DNA of 64,000 nt from Streptomyces griseomycini. GTDB taxonomy: Bacteria > Actinomycetota > Actinomycetes > Streptomycetales > Streptomycetaceae. Numbering within the stretch: position 1 is the stretch's first letter; the number at the start of each line of letters is the position of its first letter. Positions 15,511 through 26,987 of this stretch are shown piece by piece. The notes beneath the pieces are model-generated. The model saw nothing but the letters and a program-made list of their open reading frames with translations. It ran no database searches and was not told the DNA's origin. Location of the stretch: the NCBI RefSeq assembly GCF_014203535.1, contig NZ_JACHJI010000003.1, positions 413,707-477,706 of the forward strand, given 5' to 3'. The position numbers were made by a program, and so were the translations under genes.

Positions 15511-17793
15511 TCACTTCACCGGCTCGGGCTCCGGGGCGCTCTCGCTCTCCTCGTCGCCCGCCGGGCCGGCCGGGGTCTTGACGGACTCCAGCAGCAGCTG
15601 GGCGACGTCGACGACCTGGACGGACTCCTTGGCCTTGCCCTCGTTCTTCTTGCCGTTGACCGAGTCGGTCAGCATGACCAGGCAGAACGGGCAGGCGGTG
15701 GAGACGATGTCCGGGTTGAGGGAGAGGGCCTCGTCGACGCGCTCGTTGTTGATGCGCTTGCCGATCCGCTCCTCCATCCACATCCGCGCGCCGCCGGCGC
15801 CGCAGCAGAAGCCGCGCTCCTTGTGGCGGTGCATCTCCTCGTTGCGGATGCCCGGGACCTTGCCGATGATCTCGCGCGGGGGCGTGTAGATCTTGTTGTG
15901 GCGGCCCAGGTAGCACGGGTCGTGGTAGGTGATGATGCCCTCGACCGGGGTGACCGGGATCAGCCGGCCCTCGTCGACCAGGTGCTGGAGCAGCTGGGTG
16001 TGGTGGATGACCTCGTAGTCGCCGCCGAGCTGCGGGTACTCGTTGCCGAGCGTGTTGAGGCAGTGCGGGCAGGTGGCGACGATCTTCTTCGCCGACCTGG
16101 GCTTCCTCGACTCGGGCGTGACCTTGCCGTCGTCGTCCGTCTCCTCGCCGAACGCCGCGTTCAGCGACATGACGTTCTCCATGCCGAGCTCCTGGAACAG
16201 GGGCTCGTTGCCCAGGCGGCGGGCGGAGTCGCCGGTGCACTTCTCGTCGCCGCCCATGATCGCGAACTTGACGCCCGCCATGTGCAGCAGCTCCGCGAAG
16301 GCCTTGGTGGTCTTCTTGGCGCGGTCCTCCAGGGCGCCGGCGCAGCCGACCCAGTACAGGTACTCGACCTCGGTCAGGTCCTCGATGTCCTTGCCGACGA
16401 CCGGGACCTCGAAGTCGACCTCCTTGGTCCACTCCAGGCGCTGCTTCTTGGCCAGGCCCCAGGGGTTGCCCTTCTTCTCCAGGTTCTTGAGCATCGTGCC
16501 CGCCTCGGACGGGAACGCCGACTCGATCATGACCTGGTAGCGGCGCATGTCGACGATGTGGTCGACGTGCTCGATGTCCACCGGGCACTGCTCGACGCAG
16601 GCGCCGCAGGTGGTGCAGGACCACAGCACGTCCGGGTCGATGACGCCGTTCTCCTCGACGGTGCCGATCAGCGGGCGCTCGGCCTCGGCGAGGGCGGCCG
16701 CCGGGACGCCGGCCAGCTGCTCCTCCGAGGCCTTCTCCTCGCCCTCCATGGTCTTGCCGCCGCCGGCCAGCAGGTAGGGGGCCTTGGCGTGCGCGTGGTC
16801 GCGCAGGGACATGATCAGGAGCTTGGGGGAGAGGGGCTTTCCGGTGTTCCAGGCGGGGCACTGCGACTGGCAGCGGCCGCACTCGGTGCAGGTGGAGAAG
16901 TCCAGCAGGCCCTTCCAGGAGAACTGCTCGACCTGGGAGACGCCGAAGACGTCGTCGTCACCGGGGTCGGTGAAGTCGATCGGCTTGCCGCCCGAGGCCA
17001 TCGGCTGCAGGGCGCCCAGGGCCGTCTCGCCGGTGGCGTTGCGCTTGAACCAGATGTTCGGGAAGGCCAGGAAGCGGTGCCAGGCCACACCCATGTTGGT
17101 GTTGAGCGAGACCGTGATCATCCAGATCATGGTCGTGCTCAGCTTGATCATCGCGAACAGGTAGACCAGGTTCTGCAGCGTCGCGACGGACAGGCCGTCG
17201 AAGGCGAGGACCAGGGGGTACGAGGCGAAGTACGCGGCCTCGTAGTGGTCCACGTGGTGGATCGCGCCCTCGAGACCGCGCAGGACGTAGATCGCGAGGC
17301 CGATGGTGAGGATGACGTACTCGACGAAGTACGCCTGGCCCATCTTCGAGCCGGCGAACCGCGACTTGCGGCCCGGCCGCGAGGGCAGGCTCAGCAGGCG
17401 GATCACCATCAGCACGGCGATGCCCAGGGTGGTCATCGCGCCGATGAACTCGATGTACATCTCGTACGGCAGGAAGCCGCCGAGCACCGGCAGCGTCCAG
17501 TCGGCCTGGAAGAGCTGGCCGTAGGCGGTGACGATCGTCGGCGGCAGCGTCAGGAAGCCGACGGCCACGAACCAGTGGGCGACGCCGACGATTCCCCACC
17601 GGTTCATGCGCGTGTGGCCGAGGAACTCCTTCACCAGGGTCACACTGCGCTGGTAGGGATTGTCGGTCCGGGTGCCGGCGGGGACCGGCTGGCCCAGTTT
17701 GAAGTACCGGACGAACTGGCCGATCGCGCGTGCGAGCAGCGCAACGCCGACCACGGTCAGGACCAGCGACACGATGATCGCGGCGAGTTGCAT
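15511..17793 (-). CDS. Membrane-bound Fe-S oxidoreductase (heterodisulfide reductase/GlpC-like, CCG domains)
   Basis: 760 residues. The N-terminal roughly 250 residues hold five or six membrane helices (LAAIIVSLVLTVVGVALL, WFVAVGFLTLPPTIV and others), like the NarI/HdrE cytochrome-b-type module. Two [4Fe-4S] ferredoxin motifs follow, CTECGRCQSQCP (about 300) and CTTCGACVEQCP (about 390). The C-terminal half has the paired cysteine-rich CCG domain elements CPHCLNTLG, DPCYLGRHN, GFCCGAGGARMW and ACPFCLVML. The family passes electrons between the quinone pool and a soluble partner; the mycobacterial homologue is often found near fatty-acid oxidation functions. ATG 17793. Monocistronic, with a dyad operator candidate upstream. 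Confidence 0.9.
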   Translation of the reverse strand: MQLAAIIVSLVLTVVGVALLARAIGQFVRYFKLGQPVPAGTRTDNPYQRSVTLVKEFLGHTRMNRWGIVGVAHWFVAVGFLTLPPTIVTAYGQLFQADWTLPVLGGFLPYEMYIEFIGAMTTLGIAVLMVIRLLSLPSRPGRKSRFAGSKMGQAYFVEYVILTIGLAIYVLRGLEGAIHHVDHYEAAYFASYPLVLAFDGLSVATLQNLVYLFAMIKLSTTMIWMITVSLNTNMGVAWHRFLAFPNIWFKRNATGETALGALQPMASGGKPIDFTDPGDDDVFGVSQVEQFSWKGLLDFSTCTECGRCQSQCPAWNTGKPLSPKLLIMSLRDHAHAKAPYLLAGGGKTMEGEEKASEEQLAGVPAAALAEAERPLIGTVEENGVIDPDVLWSCTTCGACVEQCPVDIEHVDHIVDMRRYQVMIESAFPSEAGTMLKNLEKKGNPWGLAKKQRLEWTKEVDFEVPVVGKDIEDLTEVEYLYWVGCAGALEDRAKKTTKAFAELLHMAGVKFAIMGGDEKCTGDSARRLGNEPLFQELGMENVMSLNAAFGEETDDDGKVTPESRKPRSAKKIVATCPHCLNTLGNEYPQLGGDYEVIHHTQLLQHLVDEGRLIPVTPVEGIITYHDPCYLGRHNKIYTPPREIIGKVPGIRNEEMHRHKERGFCCGAGGARMWMEERIGKRINNERVDEALSLNPDIVSTACPFCLVMLTDSVNGKKNEGKAKESVQVVDVAQLLLESVKTPAGPAGDEESESAPEPEPVK

Positions 17794-17852
17794 GGGGGCT
17801 CCTCGGGCCTGCGAGGGGTTTCGTCGGGGGCTCCCGTACGGCTTCCCCGAAA

Positions 17853-17870
17853 TTACTAAGCGGTAACTTA
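17853..17870. promoter_or_regulatory. Overlapping dyads upstream of the Fe-S oxidoreductase gene
   Basis: Two inverted repeats interlock here: TTAC-N6-GTAA (17853-17866) and TAAG-N6-CTTA (17857-17870), 60-77 bp upstream of the minus-strand start. The short AT-rich block in GC-rich DNA looks like a promoter with an operator for a TetR/GntR-type repressor. The regulator is not identifiable from the sequence. Confidence 0.4.
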
Positions 17871-18040
17871 TTCAGTCTGTTCGAGAGTACCCCCATCCTC
17901 AGCCGCACTGTAGCCGGGCGCGGGGTGATCTGAGTCGCTGAGGGTTGCCTGAGGAGGTGCCCCGGCGGCGCCCGGGTGGCGCCTCGGATCCGATCGTGTT
18001 ATTCACGCCCGATCGGTACATATGCCCCTAACTTATATCC

Positions 18041-19078
18041 GTGCTCTACGGGATCGCCGCCGCCACCACCGCCCTGCTCCTCGCCGCCCTCCTCACGGAA
18101 CTGCTCCGGTTCCCCGCCCTGCGCCTCGGCGCCCTGGACCGCAGGCGCCGGCGGGCGGTGCCGTTGTCCGGGGGAGTGACCGTCGCGCTGGTGACCGGCC
18201 TGGTCGCGGCCGCCGGGGACGCGGCCGGGATCGCACCGCTCGGCACCGGGGTCGGCAGGCTGCTGGTGGCCGGGGCCTGTGTCGGCGCGCTCGGGCTGGC
18301 GGCGGACGTGTGGCGGCTGCGGTGGTGGATCCCGCTCGCCGGTGCGGCCGTGGCGGCGGCGACGGTGGTGCCGTACGAGCGGACCGGGGTGCCGGGCGGG
18401 CTGCTCGCCGTGGGGTGGATCGTGGGCCTCACCGCAGCCTTCCGGGGGCTCGACCACGCGGACGGGCTGGCCGGCACGGTGGGGGTGGTGACCGCGTTCG
18501 GGGTGGCGGCCTGCGCGGCGGCCGAGCTGAGGGACGGGATCGCGGTGCTGCTGAGCGTGCTGGCCGCCGCGCTGGCCGGGTTCCTCGTCCACAACTGGCA
18601 CCCCGCGCGGGCCGCCCTCGGCGCGTGCGGCTCGCTGTTCGCGGGGTTCGTGCTCGCCGCGGCGGCGGTGTCCGTGCGGGCCGGGCACGCGGCGGGGCCG
18701 AGCGCCGGGGTGCTGTTCGCGCTGGCCTCCGTGGCGTGCGCCGACGTCGCGCTGGTGGTCCTCGCGCGGTGGCCGGCCCGGCGGCCCCTGGTGGGCGGCG
18801 GTCCGGACCACCTGGGGCACCGGCTGCGGCGGCTCGGGCTCGCCCCGCACGCGGTGACCGTCCTGCTGGGCGCCGGTGCGCTGGGCGGGGTACTGGTCGG
18901 GGTGTGCGCGCACACCGGATGGGCGTCCGGGGGCGCGGTGCTGTGGGTCGCGGGGGTGGCCGCGGTGGCGGTCCTGGCGCTGGTACGGGTCTCCGTCACC
19001 CCCGTTTTTCCGCCTCGTCAACGCTGTTCGACCGCGTCCGCGCAGGTCAGCGAGCGGTTGCGCGTAAGGAACAGATAA
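18041..19078 (+). CDS. MraY/WecA-family-like polytopic membrane protein with degenerate active site
   Basis: 345 residues with about ten hydrophobic helices from residue 3 onward. The topology and landmarks follow the polyprenyl-phosphate N-acetylhexosamine-1-phosphate transferases: PLSGGVTVALV near the N-terminus, LDHADGLAGTVGVV for the usual N-x-x-D-G-L-x-G motif, HNWHPA for the F-N-x-x-P-A motif, and DHLGHRLRRLG for the His-rich cytoplasmic loop. The Mg-binding DD pair of the family is replaced: LGLAADVWRL has Ala-Asp. It may therefore be an inactive or repurposed family member. GTG 18041 has no good Shine-Dalgarno. It ends 3 bp before the first HAIR-like element of dnaK. Confidence 0.7.
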   Translation: MLYGIAAATTALLLAALLTELLRFPALRLGALDRRRRRAVPLSGGVTVALVTGLVAAAGDAAGIAPLGTGVGRLLVAGACVGALGLAADVWRLRWWIPLAGAAVAAATVVPYERTGVPGGLLAVGWIVGLTAAFRGLDHADGLAGTVGVVTAFGVAACAAAELRDGIAVLLSVLAAALAGFLVHNWHPARAALGACGSLFAGFVLAAAAVSVRAGHAAGPSAGVLFALASVACADVALVVLARWPARRPLVGGGPDHLGHRLRRLGLAPHAVTVLLGAGALGGVLVGVCAHTGWASGGAVLWVAGVAAVAVLALVRVSVTPVFPPRQRCSTASAQVSERLRVRNR

Positions 19079-21693
<2,615 letters not shown>

Positions 21694-21729
21694 CGCGATA
21701 GCTGACGCAGGAAAGGAGGGACGTCGGGG

Positions 21730-22908
21730 ATGAGCACCAAGGACTTCATCGAGAAGGACTACTACAAGGTCCTCGGCGTCCCCAAGGACGCCACCGAGGC
21801 CGAGATCAAGAAGGCGTACCGGAAGCTCGCCCGCGAGTTCCACCCGGACGCCAACAAGGGCAACGCCAAGGCGGAGGAGCGGTTCAAGGAGATCTCCGAG
21901 GCGAACGACGTCCTCGGCGACCCCAAGAAGCGCAAGGAGTACGACGAGGCCCGCGCGCTCTTCGGCAACGGCGGTTTCCGCCCGGGGCCGGGAGCGGGCG
22001 GCGGCTCGTTCAACTTCGACCTGAGCGACCTGTTCGGCGGCCAGGCCGCCGGGCAGAGCGCGGGCGGCGGCTTCGGCGGCGGCCTCGGTGACGTCTTCGG
22101 GGGCCTGTTCAACCGTGGCGGTGCGGGCACCACCCGCACCCAGCCCCGGCGCGGCCAGGACATCGAGTCCGAGGTCACCCTCAGCTTCACCGAGGCGACC
22201 GAGGGCGCGACCGTCCCGCTGCGGATGTCCTCGCAGGCGGCCTGCAAGGCCTGTTCGGGCACCGGCGACAAGAACGGCACGCCACGCGTGTGCCCGACCT
22301 GCGTCGGCACCGGTCAGGTGGCGCGGGGCTCCGGCGGGGGCTTCTCGCTCACCGACCCCTGCCCGGACTGCAAGGGCCGCGGTCTGATCGCGGAGGACCC
22401 CTGCGACGTCTGCAAGGGCAGCGGCCGGGCCAAGTCCTCGAGGACCATGCAGGTGCGCATCCCCGCGGGCGTCAGCGACGGCCAGCGGATCCGGCTGCGC
22501 GGCAAGGGCGCACCGGGCGAGCGCGGCGGTCCGGCGGGCGATCTGTACGTCGTCGTGCACGTCGGCACCCACCCGGTGTTCGGCCGCAAGGGCGACAACC
22601 TCACCGTCACCGTCCCGGTCACCTATCCCGAGGCGGCGCTCGGCGGGGAGATCCGGGTCCCGACGCTCGGTGGTCCCCCGGTCACGCTGAAGCTGCCGCC
22701 GGGCACGCCCAACGGCCGCACCATGCGGGCGCGGGGCAAGGGCGCGGTCCGCAAGGACGGCACCCGCGGCGATCTGCTGGTCACCGTGGAGGTGAGTGTT
22801 CCCAAGGACCTGTCGGGGAAGGCTCGTGACGCGCTGGAGGCGTATCGCGAGGCGACCGCGGGCGAGGACCCGCGGGCGGAGCTGTTCCAGGCCGCGAAGG
22901 GAGCTTGA
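21730..22908 (+). CDS. dnaJ: Chaperone DnaJ (type I)
   Basis: 392 residues with all type I parts in order: J domain with the HPD tripeptide (AREFHPDANKGN, near residue 38); a long Gly/Phe-rich region (about 80-135); four zinc-binding CxxCxGxG repeats (CKACSGTG, CPTCVGTG, CPDCKGRG, CDVCKGSG; about 174-238); and a C-terminal substrate domain ending in the dimerisation region. It stimulates DnaK ATPase and delivers unfolded substrates. ATG 21730 follows GGAGGGACG. The stop overlaps an alternative TTG of hspR, and the preferred hspR ATG is 6 bp downstream. Confidence 0.98.
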   Translation: MSTKDFIEKDYYKVLGVPKDATEAEIKKAYRKLAREFHPDANKGNAKAEERFKEISEANDVLGDPKKRKEYDEARALFGNGGFRPGPGAGGGSFNFDLSDLFGGQAAGQSAGGGFGGGLGDVFGGLFNRGGAGTTRTQPRRGQDIESEVTLSFTEATEGATVPLRMSSQAACKACSGTGDKNGTPRVCPTCVGTGQVARGSGGGFSLTDPCPDCKGRGLIAEDPCDVCKGSGRAKSSRTMQVRIPAGVSDGQRIRLRGKGAPGERGGPAGDLYVVVHVGTHPVFGRKGDNLTVTVPVTYPEAALGGEIRVPTLGGPPVTLKLPPGTPNGRTMRARGKGAVRKDGTRGDLLVTVEVSVPKDLSGKARDALEAYREATAGEDPRAELFQAAKGA

Positions 22909-22913
22909 TTCAG

Positions 22914-23366
22914 ATGGACGGCCGTCGACGCAACCCGTACGAACTGACCCAGGACACCCCGGTCTACGTCATTTCGGTGGCGGCCCAGCTCTCCGGCCTG
23001 CACCCGCAGACCCTGCGTCAGTACGACCGTCTGGGGCTCGTGTCGCCGGACCGCACCGCCGGCCGGGGCCGCCGCTACTCGGCCCGCGACATCGAGCTGC
23101 TCCGCCAGGTGCAGCAGTTGTCGCAGGACGAGGGCATCAACCTGGCCGGGATCAAGCGCATCATCGAACTGGAGAACCAGGTCGCCGCCCTCCAGGCCCG
23201 CGTGGTCGAACTGGAGGACGCCCTCGACGGCGCGGCGGCGGCGATGCGTCAGCGCGAGGCGGCGGTGCACGCCTCGTACCGCCGCGACCTGGTGCCGTAC
23301 CAGGAGGTGCAGCAGACCAGCGCGCTGGTGGTGTGGCGGCCGAAGCGGCAGCAGCAGTCGGACTGA
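22914..23366 (+). CDS. hspR: Heat-shock repressor HspR (MerR family)
   Basis: 150 residues. The MerR-type winged helix reads PVYVISVAAQLSGLHPQTLRQ (split at VAAQ) with wing segment GRGRRYSARDIELLRQV. A coiled coil follows (IIELENQVAALQARVVELED) and then the C-terminal tail YQEVQQTSALVVWRPKR typical of Streptomyces HspR. ATG 22914 gives the known MDGRRRNPYEL start; TTG 22905 overlapping the dnaJ stop is possible. HspR represses this operon and clpB through HAIR elements with DnaK as corepressor. Both targets carry perfect HAIR sites in this window. Confidence 0.97.
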   Translation: MDGRRRNPYELTQDTPVYVISVAAQLSGLHPQTLRQYDRLGLVSPDRTAGRGRRYSARDIELLRQVQQLSQDEGINLAGIKRIIELENQVAALQARVVELEDALDGAAAAMRQREAAVHASYRRDLVPYQEVQQTSALVVWRPKRQQQSD

Positions 23367-23384
23367 CGCGGCGGCGAAGTACCG

Positions 23385-23423
23385 CGAGGGGCCCGGGGGT
23401 CGGGACGACCCCCGGGCCCCTCG
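23385..23423 (+). terminator. Terminator of the dnaK operon
   Basis: A perfect 17-bp GC-rich stem (23385-23401 with 23407-23423) and 5-nt loop, 18 bp after the hspR stop. Confidence 0.88.
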
Positions 23424-23564
23424 TCGTGTGCGCGCGCGTCCGTGAGGGGGGCGTGCGCGCGGGGCCGTCGGATCCCCGCCGGTCGTTCGCGGATCCCTCA
23501 CGAGTTCGGCGCACCGTGATGTGTCCATCTCGTTAAGTGGCTGGTCTTGACTGAAGTGGTGGCG

Positions 23565-23578
23565 AAAGCGTTGGCTTT
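23565..23578. promoter_or_regulatory. Candidate sugar-repressor operator upstream of the binding-protein gene
   Basis: AAAGC-GTTG-GCTTT is a perfect 5+5 dyad, 62 bp upstream of the lipoprotein start and just after a TTGACT -35-like box (23547-23552). Dyads of this type are usual for LacI or ROK repressors of sugar-transport genes. Confidence 0.4.
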
Positions 23579-23639
23579 TCAGTCACATGGGCCACAAAGT
23601 TGTGCCCACGTCCAGAACGCACCTGAAGTGAGCCCTCGC

Positions 23640-24746
23640 ATGCGTCGTATCGCCATATCCGTGGCCGCCACCTCCATGTCCGTCATGCTCGCCGGATGCG
23701 GCGTGCTCAACGCGGCGGGGAGCAGCGACGACGCGAGCCCGACCAGGGGGAACGACCTCACCGTCGGGCTGCTGCTCCCGGAGAAGGCCAACACCCGGTA
23801 CGAGACGTTCGACTACCCCATCTTCAAGAAGAAGGTGGAGTCCCTCACCCACGACGAGGGCAAGGTCGAGTACGCCAACGCCGAGGCGGACGCCGACAAG
23901 CAGGCGAGCCAGATGCAGGAGATGATCGACAGCAAGGTCGACGTCATCGTGCTCGACGCGGTCGACGCGAAGGCCATCGCGAGCAGTGTGGAGAAGGCCA
24001 AGGAGGCGGGCATCCCGGTCATCGCCTACGACCGGCTGGCCGAGGGCCCGATCGACGCGTACATCTCCTTCGACAACGGGCTGGTGGGCGAGGTCCAGGG
24101 CCGCTCCCTGCTGGAGTACTTCGGGGACGACCTGAGCGTCACCGACAAGATCGTGATGATGAACGGCTCGCCGACCGACCCGAACGCCAAGCAGTTCAAG
24201 GCGGGCGCGCTGTCCGAGCTCAAGGGCAAGGTGACGATCGCCAAGTCCTTCGACACCAAGGACTGGAAGCCGGAGAACGCCCAGGCGAACATGACCGAGG
24301 CGATCAACGCGATCGGCGCGGGGAACATCGCCGCGGTCTACTCCGCCAACGACGGCATGGCGGGCGGCATCGTCCAGGCGCTCAAGGCCGCCGGCGTCAC
24401 CGACCTGCCCCCGATCACCGGCCAGGACGCGGAACTCGCGGCGGTGCAGCGGATCGTCGCCGGCGAGCAGTACATGAGCGTGTACAAGTCCTACCCGGAG
24501 GAGGCCGAGAGCGCCGCGGAGATGGCCGTGGCGAAGGTCCAGAGCCGGGACATCAAGTTCGACGCGCTGACCCGCGACCGGGTGGACAGCCCCACGCACA
24601 AGGACATCCCGGCGCAGCTCGTGCCCGTGGTCGCGCTGACGCAGGACAACATCGCGGACACCGTCGTCGCCGACGGGATCTACGAGCTGTCGGACATCTG
24701 CACCGCGAAGTACAAGGCGGCGTGCGCCGAGATCGGTCTGAAGTAG
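23640..24746 (+). CDS. Sugar ABC transporter substrate-binding lipoprotein (XylF/RbsB type)
   Basis: 368 residues. A lipoprotein signal (MRRIAISVAATSMSVMLAGC) has the lipobox LAGC, so the mature protein is anchored through Cys20. The periplasmic-binding-protein type 1 fold shows LTVGLLLPEKANTRYETFDY, DVIVLDAVDAKAIASSVEKA, the AYISFDNGLVGEVQGRSL strand-loop, and AAVYSANDGMAGGIVQALKA. The C-terminal ELSDICTAKYKAACAEIG resembles D-xylose-binding proteins. GTG 23628 is an alternative start. No permease or ATPase gene is adjacent, so it is an orphan binding protein here. The operator candidate upstream suggests sugar control. Confidence 0.9.
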   Translation: MRRIAISVAATSMSVMLAGCGVLNAAGSSDDASPTRGNDLTVGLLLPEKANTRYETFDYPIFKKKVESLTHDEGKVEYANAEADADKQASQMQEMIDSKVDVIVLDAVDAKAIASSVEKAKEAGIPVIAYDRLAEGPIDAYISFDNGLVGEVQGRSLLEYFGDDLSVTDKIVMMNGSPTDPNAKQFKAGALSELKGKVTIAKSFDTKDWKPENAQANMTEAINAIGAGNIAAVYSANDGMAGGIVQALKAAGVTDLPPITGQDAELAAVQRIVAGEQYMSVYKSYPEEAESAAEMAVAKVQSRDIKFDALTRDRVDSPTHKDIPAQLVPVVALTQDNIADTVVADGIYELSDICTAKYKAACAEIGLK

Positions 24747-24985
24747 TCCCCGGCAGTCCCCGCGCGGCCCTCGTGCCCACCGGCCCCGGTCGGCGGAGCG
24801 CGGGGGCCGTCGGTATTCGGCCACTCCCGATCGGTTTATCGCGACATCACGACCCGAGGCCGGGAAATTGCCGGACATACCGGTGGTTTCCGGTGGTCGC
24901 ACCGTGAGGACCCGTGTTGCGGACCCGGTTCCGGCCGCGCATAGTTGCGCTTCGGAAAGTGGCTGAACCGGGGGTGGGACGGGTG

Positions 24986-26023
24986 ATGGCCGGGCACGGG
25001 ACGGACGGGCATCCACACGGTGCTGACCGACTGTGCGAGGCCGGGGATCGCGTGTATTCCCGGGCCGTACGGCGCGGACGCGTGCCGCGCCGGGACGCGG
25101 AGCCGGTGCCCTGCCTGATGGAACTGGCCCTGTTGCACCCCGACCCCGACGACATGGACTGGCTGGTCCCGACCTCCCCGCAGGAGGTCATGACCCGGTT
25201 GCTGCGCGGGATGTACGACGAGGTCAGCGCGAGCCAGCGCCGGGTCGGCTCGGCCGTCGCCGCCTTCGAGCGGTACGCCGGTCTCGGCCGCCAGGCGCCC
25301 GAGTCCCCGCCGGCCGCCGAGGGCCCGGCGATCCGGGTGCTGGACGGGCTGGCGCGGATCCAGGCGGCGATGGACGAGGCGACGCAGGCCTGCACCACCG
25401 AGGTGCTCACCGTCCAGCCCGGTGGCATCCGGCGCGAGGCGGAGCTGTCGGAGGGGCTGCACCGGGCGACGGCGCTGCGCGGCCGCGGGGTGCGGATGCG
25501 GGACCTGTACACGCACGTGGCCCGGCACGGGCAGGGGCTGCTCACCTATCTGGAGCTGATGGGCGACGCGGTGGAGGCGCGCACGCTGGACGAGGTGATC
25601 GAGCGGCTGATCCTGTTCGACCGCACGGTCGCCTTCATCCCCGCCAACGCCGAGCGCACGATGGCGCTGGAGCTGCGGCACCCGGCGCTGGTGGACTACC
25701 TGGGCACGGTCTTCGAGCGCCTGTGGCGGCTCGCCATCCCGCTGACCGCCCCGCTGCCCGACACCGGCATCGAGGGCATCTCGCACCGGGAGCAGTCCAT
25801 CGCGGCGCTGCTGGCCGAGGGCCACCAGGACGCGGTGATCGCGGAGCGGCTGGGGATCAGCGTCCGCACCTGCCGCGCGCACATCGCCCGCCTGTCGGAG
25901 ACGCTGGGCGCGGCCAGCCGCACCCAGCTGGGCGTCCGCATCGCGCAGGCCGGCCTGGACGGCCCGCGCCGCCCGGCGGCCCCGGTCACTCTGCCGGGTC
26001 GAGGATCCCCGAGCGTGCGATGA
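24986..26023 (+). CDS. LuxR-type transcriptional regulator (paralogue 1 of 3)
   Basis: 345 residues. The C-terminal LuxR/NarL-type helix-turn-helix spans ISHREQSIAALLAEGHQDAV through IAERLGISVRTCRAHIARL (about 265-330). The N-terminal part holds LCEAGDRVYSRAVRRG and the signature LMELALLHPDPDDMDWLVP, then a PLD/TrmB-like sensor region (ALRGRGVRMRDLYTHVARHG, ERLILFDRTVAFIPANAER). Two paralogues on the other strand share this layout, so the three form a local regulator family. ATG 24986 lies after a G-rich stretch. The 3' end overlaps the end of paralogue 2 by 38 bp. Ligand unknown. Confidence 0.88.
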   Translation: MAGHGTDGHPHGADRLCEAGDRVYSRAVRRGRVPRRDAEPVPCLMELALLHPDPDDMDWLVPTSPQEVMTRLLRGMYDEVSASQRRVGSAVAAFERYAGLGRQAPESPPAAEGPAIRVLDGLARIQAAMDEATQACTTEVLTVQPGGIRREAELSEGLHRATALRGRGVRMRDLYTHVARHGQGLLTYLELMGDAVEARTLDEVIERLILFDRTVAFIPANAERTMALELRHPALVDYLGTVFERLWRLAIPLTAPLPDTGIEGISHREQSIAALLAEGHQDAVIAERLGISVRTCRAHIARLSETLGAASRTQLGVRIAQAGLDGPRRPAAPVTLPGRGSPSVR

Positions 26024-26963
26024 GGAAGCCGAGCTGGGCCCGGCTCTGACTGCCGAGGGTGGAGGCGAGCTTGGCGATGTGCTCGCGGGCGGTACGGACG
26101 TTCATGCCGAGCCGGTCGGCGATGACGGCGTCGGTGTGCCCCTCGACGAGCAGCGCGGCGATGGCGCGCTGGCGGGGGGTGACGCCGTTCAGGGCGGGCT
26201 GCCGCACCGCCCGGGGGTGCATGGGGGTGGCGAGGTGCCAGAGGCGGTCGAAGGTGGTGGCGAAGTACCCGACGAGCGCGGGGTGGCGAACCTCCAGGGC
26301 CGAGCTGCGCTCGGCGTCGGCGGGGACGAACGCGACCGTGCGGTCGACGATGATGAGGCGCTCGGGGATCTCGTCCAGCGTCCGGGCCTCGACATCGCCC
26401 TTCAGCCGTTCGTAGCGGGCGGTGAGCGCGGGCGCGTGGCGCAGGGTGTGCTGGTAGAGGGCGCGGATGCGGCCACCACGGCTGAGCAGGGCCTGGTCAC
26501 GCCGGATCGCGGGCTCGTGGATGTCCGGCTTGGGGCGCAGGTAGCTGGTGTGCGGCTGGATGGACAGGAGTTCGCCGGCGTCGGTCATCACCTCGTCGAT
26601 GACCTGGCCGATGCGTTTCCTCGTGTGATGGAGCGTGATGGCGGGCGTCGTCAGGAGGTGGTCCTGCCCGCTCGCCCGCATCAGCGGCTCCAACGTCTCG
26701 ACCAGCCGCTCCTCCCGCCGCCGTTCCCCGGCGATGCGGTCCGCCGAGGCCCGCAGCATCCGGTGGAGGGCGACGACCGGTTCGACGGGCTCCAGGCGGT
26801 CCGGGTCGTCGGCGGCGGGGTGCAGCAGGCCGGAGTCGACCGGGCAGGGAACCGCGTGTGCCGCCTGCGCGCGGACGTGTCCTTCGAGCAGGGCGCGGGC
26901 GTACAGTTCCAGCCCCGTCTCGCACAACTCGTCCGTCCCGTGGTCGTGCGTCTTCGCCGTCAC
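25986..26963 (-). CDS. LuxR-type transcriptional regulator (paralogue 2 of 3)
   Basis: 325 residues with the same architecture as paralogue 1: N-terminal LCETGLELYARALLEGHVRA, VDSGLLHPAADDPDRLEPV, sensor segment LLSRGGRIRALYQHTLRHA and IVDRTVAFVPADAERSSAL. The C-terminal HTH is GVTPRQRAIAALLVEG plus IADRLGMNVRTAREHIAKL. GTG 26963 has GGGGAGGAG about 10 nt upstream. It follows paralogue 3 by 24 bp on the same strand, so the two are probably one transcript. The signature after LLHP is diverged (AADD instead of DPDD). Confidence 0.88.
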   Translation of the reverse strand: MTAKTHDHGTDELCETGLELYARALLEGHVRAQAAHAVPCPVDSGLLHPAADDPDRLEPVEPVVALHRMLRASADRIAGERRREERLVETLEPLMRASGQDHLLTTPAITLHHTRKRIGQVIDEVMTDAGELLSIQPHTSYLRPKPDIHEPAIRRDQALLSRGGRIRALYQHTLRHAPALTARYERLKGDVEARTLDEIPERLIIVDRTVAFVPADAERSSALEVRHPALVGYFATTFDRLWHLATPMHPRAVRQPALNGVTPRQRAIAALLVEGHTDAVIADRLGMNVRTAREHIAKLASTLGSQSRAQLGFLIARSGILDPAE

Positions 26964-26987
26964 GTGGGACTCGCTCCTCCCCGGATC

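Noticed and set aside
15502..17859. 785-codon plus-strand frame opposite the Fe-S oxidoreductase
   Set aside because: The minus-strand product has clear membrane and Fe-S motifs; the plus-strand translation has none.
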